A stretch of DNA of 64,000 nucleotides from Bacteroidales bacterium (GCA_022648545.1 JALCMP010000001.1:186001-250000), one strand, 5' to 3'; numbered from the stretch's first letter, positions 17,562 through 28,009 are shown. Numbers and translations are program-made. The notes: generated by a model not told the origin, from the letters alone.

Positions 17562-19745
17562 TTATTTTTTCGGCATTTTTACAACGAATTTGCTTTTATT
17601 CATCCAGGAGGAATAAACCATTCCGCCGGAAGAAGGAACTGCTATCCTGAAATATTTCAGTTCGTTGTCATAATCACCCTGACCGGGGATACATGAAAAA
17701 GAAATTTTTCCGTCCTGCATTTTAACGGCCGTAAATTTATCAACTACGTAATGTCCTTTAAGATACCCGAATCCTTCTCCGGCATCGCCGTACATAAGAC
17801 CTTCCGCCTTACCATGTTTGTCGAAACATACCAGAAGCGTAAGTGAATCAGTTTTAAAATCGGCCGTAGACTGAATTATGCCGGCAGTAGGTATAATCGA
17901 CCCTCCGCGCTGAAGCATTTTCGGCTGGTATCCGTCTTCCGGAGCTTTTGGAGAAAGTAATGATATTTCCTTCCAAATTCCTTTTGGAAGGGCGGGATTT
18001 TCAGCCCACCGCGGTACTATAATCAAATCGCCTCCAAGCATAAAGGCTCTGTCTTCGCTGCGAAGAGATCTGTCTTTCGGATCTGCAAAAAACACGGGAC
18101 GCATTACGGGAAGGCCGGTTACGGAAGCCTGGCAAAAAAGCGTATAAATATAAGGCATAAGCATATATCTGCGATCCAGAGCCCTGCGCGATATGTCTTC
18201 GACTTCCCTTCCGTACGCCCATGGTTCCTGGTTTGCAGAGTTTACCGTAGTATGATTACGGCAGAAAGGATAAAACGGACCTATCGCAATCCAATTTGCA
18301 AAAAGATCCTTATCAGGACTTCCTATGAATCCGCCTATGTCCGGTCCGCTGAAAGGCTGTCCGGATAATCCGAGATTAAGAACCATTGGAATCGACATCT
18401 TAAGATGGCTCCATGTGGACATATTATCACCCGTCCAGGTTGCGGCATATCTCTGACCTCCTATATAGCTGGCTCTGGAAAGGACGAAAGGACGTTTATC
18501 GGGATTAGCTTTTAGAATCCCTTCACGCGTAGCTTTTATCATAAGCATTCCGAAGACGTTATGATAGCGCAAATGAATATCTTTGGGAAGATTGCCTCCT
18601 CCACGCTGTATATTGTCTTCCGGCATAGTCTTGGATTCTACATTAAAAACAGAAGGTTCGTTCATATCGTTCCATACGCCGTCTATACCTTGAGCCATAT
18701 AATCCTTATACAACCCGCTCCACCATTTGCGTACCTGCGGCATAGTAAAATCGGGAAAAGCACAAGGCCCCGGCCATACGCTTCCATTGAATTCCTTTCC
18801 CTGCGGAGTCTGTATCCAATAATTCCCGGCACTCCCCTGATCGTAGACGAAATATCCCTTTTGTTTTTTCACTCCGGGATCTATCATCCATACCGACCTA
18901 AAATTTATAGAGTGAAGATATTTATTCAAACCCAAAGGATCCGGGAATCTTAAAGAATCGAAGGTAAATATCTTGTAATCCTGCATGTAATGGATATCCA
19001 TCCATATTACGTCGCATGGGATCTTCCTTTTTCTGAATTGGGAAGCCACCTCGCGTACCCTGCTGTCGGGATAATAGGACCAGCGGCTTTGCTGATAACC
19101 CAAAGCCCACAGTGGCGGCATCTGCATATGTCCCGTAAGATCCGCCAATTCCTCCACCACTTTCTGAGGCGTGTTCCTTTCTACAATTATAACTCTTGCG
19201 GCAGGACCGTAAGACACTACCTTTATGGAATCAGACAGATCTATACTCTGCTTCCATGTGTTATCTACAAGAACACCATAGGCTGAGCCGTCTTTCCTTA
19301 CTGCAAGAATCCACGGATGAGTCTGGTAAAGTACGTTCCCTTTGCCGATATGATATCCGGGATTATCAGTATTCCACAGCATTATTTTTTTGCCGTTGCG
19401 CCTTAATCCTCCGGTAACTTCTCCCGTTCCGTAAAGATCGGTTCCCTTCTCTACGGGAATAGCTATACAATTGTTCCCCTTGCCATCAATATAGAATTTG
19501 GGAAAGACCTTCCAACCCTTCTTTATACCGCCCTGTTGTACAGGTTCCTTAAGCAGGGCAAACGATGGCAGCATCTCCCCGGATTTGAATTCGGGAGGAT
19601 AAAAAACGGCCATCTCCGTGCCTATCATGGCACTTGTTCCTGACATTTTGCTTTGTGCCGGACATTTGCCGGAAAAAGCCAAACTGAAAATTATACCGAA
19701 AGATAAAAAAAGCCCCGGCAGGGTTTTCATATTATTTTTTTTCAT
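17562..19745 (-). CDS. GH31 family alpha-glucosidase, exported
   Basis: 727 residues with a signal peptide (LPGLFLSFGIIFSLAFSGKCPAQ). It has the GH31 N-domain (residues 60-180), the barrel with PPLWALGYQQSRWSYY and IPCDVIWMDIHYM, nucleophile Asp360 in GVWNDMNEPS, acid/base Asp440 in TWTGDNMSTW, and the PFSGPDIGGF substrate loop, followed by C-terminal beta domains. GH31 enzymes remove alpha-linked glucose (or xylose) from non-reducing ends; the WNDMNEP form favours alpha-glucosidase. It lies 21 bases after the trehalase gene and 25 before GH65, in one operon. Confidence 0.93.
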   Translation of the reverse strand: MKKNNMKTLPGLFLSFGIIFSLAFSGKCPAQSKMSGTSAMIGTEMAVFYPPEFKSGEMLPSFALLKEPVQQGGIKKGWKVFPKFYIDGKGNNCIAIPVEKGTDLYGTGEVTGGLRRNGKKIMLWNTDNPGYHIGKGNVLYQTHPWILAVRKDGSAYGVLVDNTWKQSIDLSDSIKVVSYGPAARVIIVERNTPQKVVEELADLTGHMQMPPLWALGYQQSRWSYYPDSRVREVASQFRKRKIPCDVIWMDIHYMQDYKIFTFDSLRFPDPLGLNKYLHSINFRSVWMIDPGVKKQKGYFVYDQGSAGNYWIQTPQGKEFNGSVWPGPCAFPDFTMPQVRKWWSGLYKDYMAQGIDGVWNDMNEPSVFNVESKTMPEDNIQRGGGNLPKDIHLRYHNVFGMLMIKATREGILKANPDKRPFVLSRASYIGGQRYAATWTGDNMSTWSHLKMSIPMVLNLGLSGQPFSGPDIGGFIGSPDKDLFANWIAIGPFYPFCRNHTTVNSANQEPWAYGREVEDISRRALDRRYMLMPYIYTLFCQASVTGLPVMRPVFFADPKDRSLRSEDRAFMLGGDLIIVPRWAENPALPKGIWKEISLLSPKAPEDGYQPKMLQRGGSIIPTAGIIQSTADFKTDSLTLLVCFDKHGKAEGLMYGDAGEGFGYLKGHYVVDKFTAVKMQDGKISFSCIPGQGDYDNELKYFRIAVPSSGGMVYSSWMNKSKFVVKMPKK

Positions 19746-19766
19746 ACCGCTTGTTTTATATTACAA

Positions 19767-21278
19767 CTATTGCATTACTCTTTGCTTATAAAGACTCCAC
19801 ATTCTAAGAAACACTCCGTTAGTCCATCCGAATCCGTCCTGGGTTTTATATTCTCCTCCCCCGCCCCTGCGATCCGTATTTACGACATCATATTTTTCCA
19901 TCATCCTGCCGGTTTTAAGATATACCTTTATGTTGGTTCTGATCCATCTCAAGGCTACCGTATCGGCAACTGCATCAAAATTATAATTTTTTAACGAAAT
20001 ATATCCTATCCATTGCAGAGGGGCCCATCCGTTTGGATAATCCCATTGTTGACCGGAATTAACACAAAGCGTGGTAACAAGTCCTCCTTCTTTAAGGAAG
20101 TCTCTCTTTATATGTAACTTGACGGATTCCGCCTTTGATCTATCCGCAATATTGAAAAAAAGAGGGAATACTCCGGCAAGAGTATATTTTCCGGATTGTT
20201 CCCCTCTTTTCAAATCATAATCGAAATAAAAGCCCTTCCGTCCGTTCCAGAAATATTTATCTATCAAAACACGACGTCTGTTTGCAAGCTTCCTGAATTT
20301 TTTCGACGACACAACATCATGTTTCATCCCGTAAGCTTTCGACAGTACCGTTTCCAGATGGAAAAGCAAACAGTTGAGGTCGACCGGCAATATGGAAGAA
20401 GTCCTTATGGAATTTATAGAATCGTCACTCCCGAACCATCGTGAAGAGAAATCCCATCCCGACTCCGCCGCGGAACGAATATCCGTATATATAGAAGAAT
20501 CACGGCCGGAATGGCGTTTTAAATAAACATCGTTGAAAAAAGACTCCGGCCTCGGGCTGCATGAAACATCATAATATCTGTTCAACACCTCTCCGTTGCC
20601 TAAATCTACCCGTTTTTTACCGCTCATCCAGTAATCATACTCCGTTCTCATAACATCGGTATATTTTGCAATAACAGACGGGTCACGTTCCGCACCGGCA
20701 AGCATTTCCACCATAAGCGAGAAAAAGGGAGGCTGGGAACGGCTGAGATAATATGTACGGTTTCCGTTGGGAATATGGCCGAAAGTCCGTATGAGATAGG
20801 CAAAGTCGTTCACCATGTTTTCAATCATTTCCCTGTTATCCTCCGTCTCCAGTCCCAGCATGGTAAAATAACTGTCCCAGTAATACATTTCATGGAAGCG
20901 CCCACCCGGAACTATATAAGGGAAAGGTAGTGCTATCATTGATGAAAATTCCTTCTGTCCGGCATCCTTTCTGGTCATCAATGGCCACAGGGAACGGATA
21001 TGCCTCAACATATCTCCCGTACTACGCGGAACGGTATCGAAATATTTTCCAACGAACTCCCTGAGGTCGAACTCTTTTTGATATTTTACGGATTCATATA
21101 TACGTAAAATACTGTCGGGATTAATTTTTGGAAGACAGTCCGCAAAAGTTTTCTGATCTGAAAATATTCTGCCGTTCTGAACGCTGCGGAACAGTTCCCC
21201 GTATTTTTCGGCCGGATTTATCTGGCAAAACAAAGAGACGGGGAACAGCAGCATAAATGCAGATAAAAGAATTTTCAT
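19767..21278 (-). CDS. treA: GH37 trehalase, exported
   Basis: 503 residues with signal peptide MKILLSAFMLLFPVSLFCQ. Both trehalase signatures are present: PGGRFHEMYYWDSYF near residue 120 (PGGRFxExYxWDxY) and QWDYPNGWAP near residue 410 (QWDxPxGWxP), together with the Gly-rich GGGGEYKTQDGFGWTNGV that closes the active site. Trehalase hydrolyses trehalose to two glucose units with inversion. Location inside a SusC/SusD locus points to periplasmic cleavage of imported trehalose-like disaccharides. The gene follows susD by 26 bases. Confidence 0.95.
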   Translation of the reverse strand: MKILLSAFMLLFPVSLFCQINPAEKYGELFRSVQNGRIFSDQKTFADCLPKINPDSILRIYESVKYQKEFDLREFVGKYFDTVPRSTGDMLRHIRSLWPLMTRKDAGQKEFSSMIALPFPYIVPGGRFHEMYYWDSYFTMLGLETEDNREMIENMVNDFAYLIRTFGHIPNGNRTYYLSRSQPPFFSLMVEMLAGAERDPSVIAKYTDVMRTEYDYWMSGKKRVDLGNGEVLNRYYDVSCSPRPESFFNDVYLKRHSGRDSSIYTDIRSAAESGWDFSSRWFGSDDSINSIRTSSILPVDLNCLLFHLETVLSKAYGMKHDVVSSKKFRKLANRRRVLIDKYFWNGRKGFYFDYDLKRGEQSGKYTLAGVFPLFFNIADRSKAESVKLHIKRDFLKEGGLVTTLCVNSGQQWDYPNGWAPLQWIGYISLKNYNFDAVADTVALRWIRTNIKVYLKTGRMMEKYDVVNTDRRGGGGEYKTQDGFGWTNGVFLRMWSLYKQRVMQ

Positions 21279-21304
21279 TACTTATATCCTTAATTTCAAA
21301 TATA

Positions 21305-22843
21305 TTAATATCCGGAATTCTGTTTCAAATTAACATTGGCATCAAGAGCGGCAGTAGGAATAAGGAAAATCGTTCTGCCTTTTTTCTTTATATCGTCAGA
21401 CCAGTCGAATTTTCCGAATCTTATAAGATCCTGACGTCTGCACCCTTCCCAATATAGCTCATATCCGCGTTCTTTCAAAATATCGTTTAAAGTGACGGTT
21501 TGCAAAAGAGGAAACGTTTTGTCTACCGCACTTCTCCTGCTCCTTATGTAATTTACATCCTTTAAGGCATCCGGCTCGTCGCCGTTCCGGAGTTCGGCCT
21601 CGGCCCTTTCCAGATATATATCGGCGTATCTGAACAGAGGGTAGTCGTTCGGCGCATACCTCCCGGCTTCCCTCGTATCCGGATTAGGGGCGAATTTAAC
21701 GACCCTTACCCCAGCCGTCTCGCTGGAATTGGTTATGCTGAATTCAGGAACGAAAACAAGGGGGTTGCCACTTCTGTCGGTAAGAGGAGTACCATCTACA
21801 CCATATTGCTGTCCTATAAGAAACCCTTCGTTTATTCCGGTTTCGCTCCTGTTCCTGTCGTCATAAAAACGTACATCGTTTACCTTATCCCATGTATCGA
21901 GGAACGAAGGGGTGGTACATGCGCCGTTCCAGAAACTTGTATAATTCCCGAAAACCTGGTTGTAGTGGAGTGTAAAATCCACCCATATAGCTCCTCCGCC
22001 CATATCTATCTGATCGCTCATGGGTATTGTAAAAATAAACGGCTTCGGATCCGAGGCATCCCACTGGAACATGGACCAGTAATCGTCCGTAATGTCGTAA
22101 GCTCCTGTATTTATTACGCTGTCGCAGTATTTTATGGTCTTATCCCATTCAGCCTTACCTGTATAGACTTCATAATTCAGATATATTTTTGCCAGAAGTG
22201 CATACGCGGCTCCTTTAGTCACCCTTTCGGAACCGAGCTCGGAGCGTGTTTTTAATTCGGGCAATATTTCCTTTACTTCTCTTATCGCAAAATCTACAGC
22301 CGAATCGCGCTGCATTACCGGAGCATCAACGGTAAAATTCTGATCGTCGGCATTTCTGAACGGCACCTGCCCGAAGCAGTCGGCCAGATAATACACGTAC
22401 ATCGCCCTCAGGAAACGCGCTTCGTTGATATATCCTTTTGTCGTTGCGTTTTGCCTGAACTTTCCAATATAATGTATTGCCGTATTAGCCCTTGATATCC
22501 CTTGTGTTAATTCGTTCCATGTATTTCTCAGATAGCTGTGATCAGCCGTCCAGGTATGGTAAAATAATTCCTGCAGTTCACCTTGATTGTACCAGTCACC
22601 TCCGCGGGTGGGTATTGCGGCTTCGTCCGTACACAACTCTTCCAGCCCCCAGTGTGTAGGCCATTCGCACAAGTGTCTGAGACTTGCATAAGGAGGATTT
22701 ATAAGGGAAGCGATGCTGCTCGAATCGGTAATAAGATCCTGTCCGAGCTGTTCATCAAGGACTTCCTCATGCAGATTCGTGCATCCTGCCGAAAATAAGG
22801 CTATTATTCCTATAAGCCCTATCATATTCTTATATATTTTCAT
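21305..22843 (-). CDS. SusD/RagB-family outer-membrane glycan-binding lipoprotein (PUL 1)
   Basis: 512 residues with lipoprotein signal MKIYKNMIGLIGIIALFSAGC. Features of the SusD fold are the N-terminal helical TPR region (RANTAIHYIGKF, YINEARFLRAMYVYYLADCFGQVPF, AAYALLAKIYLNYEVY), PLFRYADIYLERAEAELRNG near residue 420, and the C-terminal RGYELYWEGCRRQDLIRFGKF and IPTAALDANVNLKQNSGY. SusD caps its SusC partner and binds the imported oligosaccharide. Immediately downstream of susC (30 bases). Confidence 0.96.
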   Translation of the reverse strand: MKIYKNMIGLIGIIALFSAGCTNLHEEVLDEQLGQDLITDSSSIASLINPPYASLRHLCEWPTHWGLEELCTDEAAIPTRGGDWYNQGELQELFYHTWTADHSYLRNTWNELTQGISRANTAIHYIGKFRQNATTKGYINEARFLRAMYVYYLADCFGQVPFRNADDQNFTVDAPVMQRDSAVDFAIREVKEILPELKTRSELGSERVTKGAAYALLAKIYLNYEVYTGKAEWDKTIKYCDSVINTGAYDITDDYWSMFQWDASDPKPFIFTIPMSDQIDMGGGAIWVDFTLHYNQVFGNYTSFWNGACTTPSFLDTWDKVNDVRFYDDRNRSETGINEGFLIGQQYGVDGTPLTDRSGNPLVFVPEFSITNSSETAGVRVVKFAPNPDTREAGRYAPNDYPLFRYADIYLERAEAELRNGDEPDALKDVNYIRSRRSAVDKTFPLLQTVTLNDILKERGYELYWEGCRRQDLIRFGKFDWSDDIKKKGRTIFLIPTAALDANVNLKQNSGY

Positions 22844-22873
22844 TTTATTCAGATTTTAAGTTTAAACACCGAT

Positions 22874-25800
22874 TTATTTGAATTTGAGGTTTACGCCGAA
22901 CATTATGCTCCTTGCCTTTGGATATGAAGTAAAATCAAGGCCCAGGGAGGGAACGTTGTTCGCACTTTCATCTACGTTGACTTCGGGATCGAAGCCCTTG
23001 TAATGCGTAATAAGGAGCAGGTTGTTACCGCTTACATAAAATCTTGCGCTCTGGAGCCATGAAAGGCTTTTAATCGTTAGTGTATAACCTATTGATAATG
23101 CAGACAGACGCAAAAACGAACCGTTTTCTATATATCTGGAAGAAAAACCGGTAGAGTTGCCTTCGGATTCTTTCGACGAGGCAACATCCCTTGTAACATT
23201 GGATCCGTTTGCCAGCGAAGGTTTATAAAACAAGGCATTTGCCGTATTATTATAGACCTTGTTCCCCTGCGATCCGTTCCAATACATGTTAAAATCTATG
23301 TTTTTATAAATAAAATTGGTTGAGAAGCCATATGTAAAATCAGGAAGGGCGGATCCGAGATATTCCTTTACTTCGTTGCCATCCTTGTCGGTCTTGTATA
23401 TGCTCTTCCCTTCGGAGTCGAAGCCTTCGAACACACGTCCGTAAAATGTTCCGATGGGTTTATCGTTCGTTATTATTTCAACAAGATCGCCGAGTCCCTG
23501 ACCGCTGGCCGCTCCTGTAGCTATATAACTTACGGGCAAGTCTTTTACCCTGTTCCTTATAGTAGAAAAGTTTGCTCCTATATTCAAAGACATATCATGT
23601 TTGTCTATTACATTTCCATTGAGATTGAATTCAATACCATCGTTGATAATCTTAAGACCGGGAACATTTTCCCACTGTTTCTCGGTTGGAGCGGGAGCCT
23701 TTGCCGTAAGTTCCAGAAGAACATTAGTTGTTTTTTTATGGAACAGATCCACAGTTCCGGTAAGACGATTGTCCAGGACTCCGAAATCGAATCCTAAATC
23801 GAATTGCTCGGTAGTTTCCCATTTCAAATCAGGATTAGGAACGCGGCTGAATGTTATTCCCGTCGTAGAACTTCCGCCGAAATACCCGTCGGCGTCGGCA
23901 GAGGTACCTACAGAAATAAGAGAAATCTTATTGGGTATTTCCTGATTACCCGTAAGCCCCCAACTAAATCTTAATTTAAGGTTGTCGAAAACATTCATAT
24001 TCTTAATGAAATTTTCGTCGGAAGCTCGCCATGCAAACGCACATGAAGGGAAAAATCCGTATTTGTTATTGGATCCGAATTTTGAAGATCCGTCCGCCCT
24101 CCCGGTAAAAGTGAAGAGGTATTTTTCCTTGTAGTTGTAATTTATCCTTCCGTAAAAAGATTGAAGTTCGTTCTTTTCGGCGTACGAACCGACTTCGGCA
24201 TTTGAGAAGTTTCCATACCTTAAATTGTTTGTATACAGTATATTGCCGTGCTCGAACCCCGTTACTTTCATAGTGCTGCCGGAAATATAAAACGACTGGT
24301 ATGAAAAGCCTGCAAGAAAATTAAAATGATGGTTACCTATATCCTTAAGATACGTAAGATAACTTTCCATCAATTTGTTCCGGGCAGAAATGGAGTTTAT
24401 ATCTGCTTCTCCGCCATTAGTCATATAAGTAAGATCGGCATCCTGATTTATTTTCCTGTCGACTACGGTTTTATCCCATCCAAGATTTATTTTGTACTTG
24501 AACCCTTTCAATATTTCATATTCGGCCGACAGATTTCCTATTATGCGGTCCGTCTTGGTAATATCGTTCGTAAGTTCCAACATGGCAAGCGGATTTCTCT
24601 GGGACGCGGAATATTGGTAATAAGAGCCGTCGGGATTATATATAGGATATGTAGGATTCAATTTAAGCATAGTTAATATTACGTCCCCTTCATAACCTCC
24701 GGTTTCTCCTATCATGGCCCTTCTGTTCTTTACTTCGGAAGCTATGAGATTGCCGGTAACGGTAAGCTTGTCATTAATGGCTTTCTGCGAAAACATGGCT
24801 TTTCCGTTGAGTTTTCTCATGTCGGTGGTTTTTATTATGCCCTGTTGATCGTTTTCACCGAACGAGAATCTATATGTATGCTTGGAAGTTCCGCCGCTTA
24901 GGGAAACATCGTTGCTGTGTACTACGGCAGTCCTAAGCACCTTATTCTGCCAATTGGTGCTTGCGCCTTCGTCCAGAAGATGTTCTCCGCTCTCGTTCAA
25001 ATAGGAACGGAATTCTGAAGCCGACATAAGATCGAGTTTTTTTCGGATGGAAGAAACTCCTATATATCCGTTATATGATACTATATTACGACCTTCCTTC
25101 CCTTTCTTTGTAGTTACAAGTATGACTCCGTTTGCTCCTCTGGCTCCGTATATTGCTGTTGCAGAAGCATCCTTGAGTATATCTATGGATTCTATATCGT
25201 CCTGGTTAAGGAAATCCAGAGGATCCGTTATGGCAGAACCGCCTATACCGTTCGTACTTCCTCCGGAAGGTGTAAGATTGGAATTATCAAGTGGCACTCC
25301 GTCTATTACATATAGAGGTTTTTGTCCGGAACGTATAGAATTGGCTCCGCGGATTCTTATTGACATGCCGGATCCGGGTTCACCGCTGTTTTGTATTACG
25401 CTTACCCCCGAGACCTTTCCCTGCATCATGGCTGCAGGACTTCCGGATATGCCTGTGCCGAGCTTATTTCCCGTAAGCCTTGTAGTGGAACCGGTAACAT
25501 CTTTCTTTTTCTGAATCCCGTATCCTACAAGAACGACTTCGTTGAGCCCTATAGAAACAGATTTCATTTTTACATCGTAAACGGCTTTTTTCTCCTGCAC
25601 CGTTACTTCTTCGGTCTGCATGCCGAGACATGAAAAGACTAGGACATCGCCCGATGACAGACCTTCTACCCTGTAACTGCCGTTTTCGCCCGTCATCGTC
25701 CCTTTTGATATATTCCCTTTAACAAGTACGTTTACCCCCGGCAGAGATCCTCCCTGAGTATCCGTTACTTTTCCGGTTGCCGTAAATCTCTTTTTGTCGT

Positions 25801-26185
25801 TATCTTCGCCGGAACTTTTATCGGATAATATTATTTGCTTGTCATGTATGGCGTATTCGATATCAGTATCCTTAAAAAGATCGTCCAGCACCCTTCTTAT
25901 ATCCTGATTGCTGCATTTTATGTTTACGATCTTATCTACATCAACGATATTGCTGCTGTACAAAAAATGGTAATCTGTCCCGGATTCTATTTTATCGAGG
26001 ACTTCCCTTACGGAAACGGAACGCATGGCCAGAGAAATTTTTCTGGTCTGTGAATAAACACCTGTGGCAAAGACCTGCGAAAAAGTTAAGAAAAACAGGA
26101 CAGCCGTCAATTTAAAGACCCTTCGCAATCCGGACGGAAAAACGTGGCCGGACGGCCCTGTAAAGAAAATTGCATATTTTCTCAT
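22874..26185 (-). CDS. SusC/RagA TonB-dependent transporter with STN signalling domain (PUL 1)
   Basis: 1103 residues. A long N-terminus leads to a signal region (LTAVLFFLTFSQVFATGVYSQ). Residues 55-120 form an STN (secretin/TonB short N-terminal) domain (VSVREVLDKIESGTDYHFLYSSN), 135-215 a carboxypeptidase-like beta-sandwich (GKVTDTQGGSLPGVNVLV), then the plug with the RagA signature (SIDILKDASATAIYGARGANGVILVTTKKG) and the beta-barrel ending in a terminal aromatic-type strand. The STN domain is the part that contacts a FecR anti-sigma factor, and fecR and an ECF sigma gene lie directly upstream, so import of substrate is likely to induce the locus. Confidence 0.96.
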   Translation of the reverse strand: MRKYAIFFTGPSGHVFPSGLRRVFKLTAVLFFLTFSQVFATGVYSQTRKISLAMRSVSVREVLDKIESGTDYHFLYSSNIVDVDKIVNIKCSNQDIRRVLDDLFKDTDIEYAIHDKQIILSDKSSGEDNDKKRFTATGKVTDTQGGSLPGVNVLVKGNISKGTMTGENGSYRVEGLSSGDVLVFSCLGMQTEEVTVQEKKAVYDVKMKSVSIGLNEVVLVGYGIQKKKDVTGSTTRLTGNKLGTGISGSPAAMMQGKVSGVSVIQNSGEPGSGMSIRIRGANSIRSGQKPLYVIDGVPLDNSNLTPSGGSTNGIGGSAITDPLDFLNQDDIESIDILKDASATAIYGARGANGVILVTTKKGKEGRNIVSYNGYIGVSSIRKKLDLMSASEFRSYLNESGEHLLDEGASTNWQNKVLRTAVVHSNDVSLSGGTSKHTYRFSFGENDQQGIIKTTDMRKLNGKAMFSQKAINDKLTVTGNLIASEVKNRRAMIGETGGYEGDVILTMLKLNPTYPIYNPDGSYYQYSASQRNPLAMLELTNDITKTDRIIGNLSAEYEILKGFKYKINLGWDKTVVDRKINQDADLTYMTNGGEADINSISARNKLMESYLTYLKDIGNHHFNFLAGFSYQSFYISGSTMKVTGFEHGNILYTNNLRYGNFSNAEVGSYAEKNELQSFYGRINYNYKEKYLFTFTGRADGSSKFGSNNKYGFFPSCAFAWRASDENFIKNMNVFDNLKLRFSWGLTGNQEIPNKISLISVGTSADADGYFGGSSTTGITFSRVPNPDLKWETTEQFDLGFDFGVLDNRLTGTVDLFHKKTTNVLLELTAKAPAPTEKQWENVPGLKIINDGIEFNLNGNVIDKHDMSLNIGANFSTIRNRVKDLPVSYIATGAASGQGLGDLVEIITNDKPIGTFYGRVFEGFDSEGKSIYKTDKDGNEVKEYLGSALPDFTYGFSTNFIYKNIDFNMYWNGSQGNKVYNNTANALFYKPSLANGSNVTRDVASSKESEGNSTGFSSRYIENGSFLRLSALSIGYTLTIKSLSWLQSARFYVSGNNLLLITHYKGFDPEVNVDESANNVPSLGLDFTSYPKARSIMFGVNLKFK

Positions 26186-26225
26186 AATAAATTCAGTTAA
26201 GTTTTGTATTATTTTTATGTGGGTA

Positions 26226-27302
26226 TCAATTGCCTTTTGTATAATAGAGAAGGACTTCCCTTACCGAGAAGGAATTATCGTTTAATTTTCTGGAAGGGAT
26301 TATCTTATATCTTATTGGAATTGCAATAGACATAAGACTGAGAGCCTGGGTCAGATCTTCGCCCTCGAAAGTTGCGGTAAGATGGAGACCGAGTATTCTT
26401 TTATCTTTAATAACGATCTTGCAGTTGTACCATCTTTCTATTTTAGGTATTACTTCATTAAAAGGAGTTTCGTAGAACAAAAGTTTTCCTCTCGTCCATG
26501 CAATGAAACGTTTTACCTGTGTTCCGGAGATCTTTATGGTATTGGCATTTTTGTCGAATTCGGCCATCTCCCCCGGGTTTAAAGTGGAAAGAATCTTATC
26601 CCCGGATGGCTTCGCCCCCTCTTTCATCAAAGCGACCTTTCCCTCCAGCAGAGCGACTTCCGTCCTCGGATCCCCGGGGAAAGAAGATATATTGAACTTA
26701 GTTCCCAGATCTTTTATGGCTATTCCGCTTTGGGTCCTTACGATAAAAGGTTTCTTCTTATTCTCCGCAACTTCAAAATATCCTTCACCCTCCAACTCGA
26801 CGGTCCTGCTACGGGAACCGAAAACAACCGGATAGATAAGCTTACTGTTATGATTCAGCCAGACCATAGTGCCGTCTGCAAGCTCGAACCTTGTAATGGC
26901 ACCTCTTTGTGAAGTAATTTCTATTTTACGTGCGCAGGCGGCAACAGTTTTCCTCTCCCTGAGCATATATACGCCCGACCATAATGCAAATAGGGCAAGA
27001 GGAATGAATAATATTGCGGCTATTCGCGATAACCTTCTGCGGTATTTTGCAAATTTCCCGCTTATTACGCGCTCTTCGCTAATATTAAGGACATGATGTA
27101 TGTGATCCAGCATCCTTTCCGGATCCTTCATCTTATTTCCATTTCCGGAGACGATATCGTGTTGCCACAGTTCTCCCAGAAATTCCCTTATTTCCTCGGA
27201 AAATTCTCCGGAACTTAGAATATCCAGAGCCTTTTCAGCTTCTTTTTCGTTTGACCCTCCCGATATATATTTTAGAATTATCTCTTTTTTCTCTTTATTC
27301 AT
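26226..27302 (-). CDS. FecR-family anti-sigma factor (PUL 1)
   Basis: 358 residues. The N-terminal 75 residues are a cytoplasmic anti-sigma region, a single membrane helix lies near residues 88-112 (IAAILFIPLALFALWSGVYML), and the periplasmic FecR domain has ITSQRGAITRFELADGTMVWLNHNSKLIYP and EGEGYFEVAENKKKPFIVRTQ. The C-terminal DUF4974-like part (FNEVIPKIERWYNCKIVI) is expected to meet the STN domain of the SusC encoded next. It holds the ECF sigma inactive until substrate binds. ECF, fecR and susC are spaced 119 and 40 bases. Confidence 0.94.
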   Translation of the reverse strand: MNKEKKEIILKYISGGSNEKEAEKALDILSSGEFSEEIREFLGELWQHDIVSGNGNKMKDPERMLDHIHHVLNISEERVISGKFAKYRRRLSRIAAILFIPLALFALWSGVYMLRERKTVAACARKIEITSQRGAITRFELADGTMVWLNHNSKLIYPVVFGSRSRTVELEGEGYFEVAENKKKPFIVRTQSGIAIKDLGTKFNISSFPGDPRTEVALLEGKVALMKEGAKPSGDKILSTLNPGEMAEFDKNANTIKISGTQVKRFIAWTRGKLLFYETPFNEVIPKIERWYNCKIVIKDKRILGLHLTATFEGEDLTQALSLMSIAIPIRYKIIPSRKLNDNSFSVREVLLYYTKGN

Positions 27303-27421
27303 TTTGCTTATAATATGCTCTTCATATTATAATACGCTTTTTAGATAATAAACCACTATTCCAAAACAAAAAAATTGTAATGGAAGTATCATTATCTGTT
27401 ATAAATGATAAAAAAAAGGTA

Positions 27422-28009
27422 TTATTTAAAGAAGATAAAAGAGGCGAGCAGGATTGCAAGATCTTTGTCTCCCAACTTATTACGTAAGAATTTTAAGGCG
27501 GATGAGATATGATTTCCCACGGTATTTGTTGATATCCCCAATTGCAGTGCTATTTCGGCATAAGATTTTCCTTCATATCTGCTCATACAAAAGACTTTTC
27601 TTCTCATATAAGGCATGGCCTCTATAGCCTGTTCTATTTCACGAAGCTTCTCCTTATGTATCATATAGTTTTCCGCAGACTCTTCCATCCCTGCTTCGAC
27701 CGTGTTACCGGTCATGGCCGTAAATACGGCATCCCTTCTGTTCTTCCCCCTTAGAAAAGATATGACATTGTTATAGGTAATGGAAAACAAAAAAGATTTA
27801 AAAGAATAATAAAGCTTGATATCGTTTTTCTTCTCCCAAACCTTTATGAATACATCTTCTACGATTTCCTCGGCATCGGATCTGTTCTTAAGAATGCTTG
27901 ACGCAAAACCGAAAAGCCGGTCATGATATATTTCGAACAACTGGTCGAAAGCAGAATGATTTCCTTCTTTCAATCTTTTCACAAGAAGCTTTTCGTCCGG
28001 AATATTCAT
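27422..28009 (-). CDS. ECF-family RNA polymerase sigma factor (PUL 1)
   Basis: 195 residues. Region 2 reads FDQLFEIYHDRLFGFASSILKNRSDAEEIVEDVFIKVWEKK (two segments of a continuous region at residues 18-60), and region 4 is MPYMRRKVFCMSRYEGKSY followed by the HTH AEIALQLGISTNTVGNHISS. It fits the Bacteroidota FecI-like class that pairs with FecR and an STN-bearing SusC. It heads PUL 1. A TAAATTTG box stands 23 bases before the start codon. Confidence 0.94.
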   Translation of the reverse strand: MNIPDEKLLVKRLKEGNHSAFDQLFEIYHDRLFGFASSILKNRSDAEEIVEDVFIKVWEKKNDIKLYYSFKSFLFSITYNNVISFLRGKNRRDAVFTAMTGNTVEAGMEESAENYMIHKEKLREIEQAIEAMPYMRRKVFCMSRYEGKSYAEIALQLGISTNTVGNHISSALKFLRNKLGDKDLAILLASFIFFK

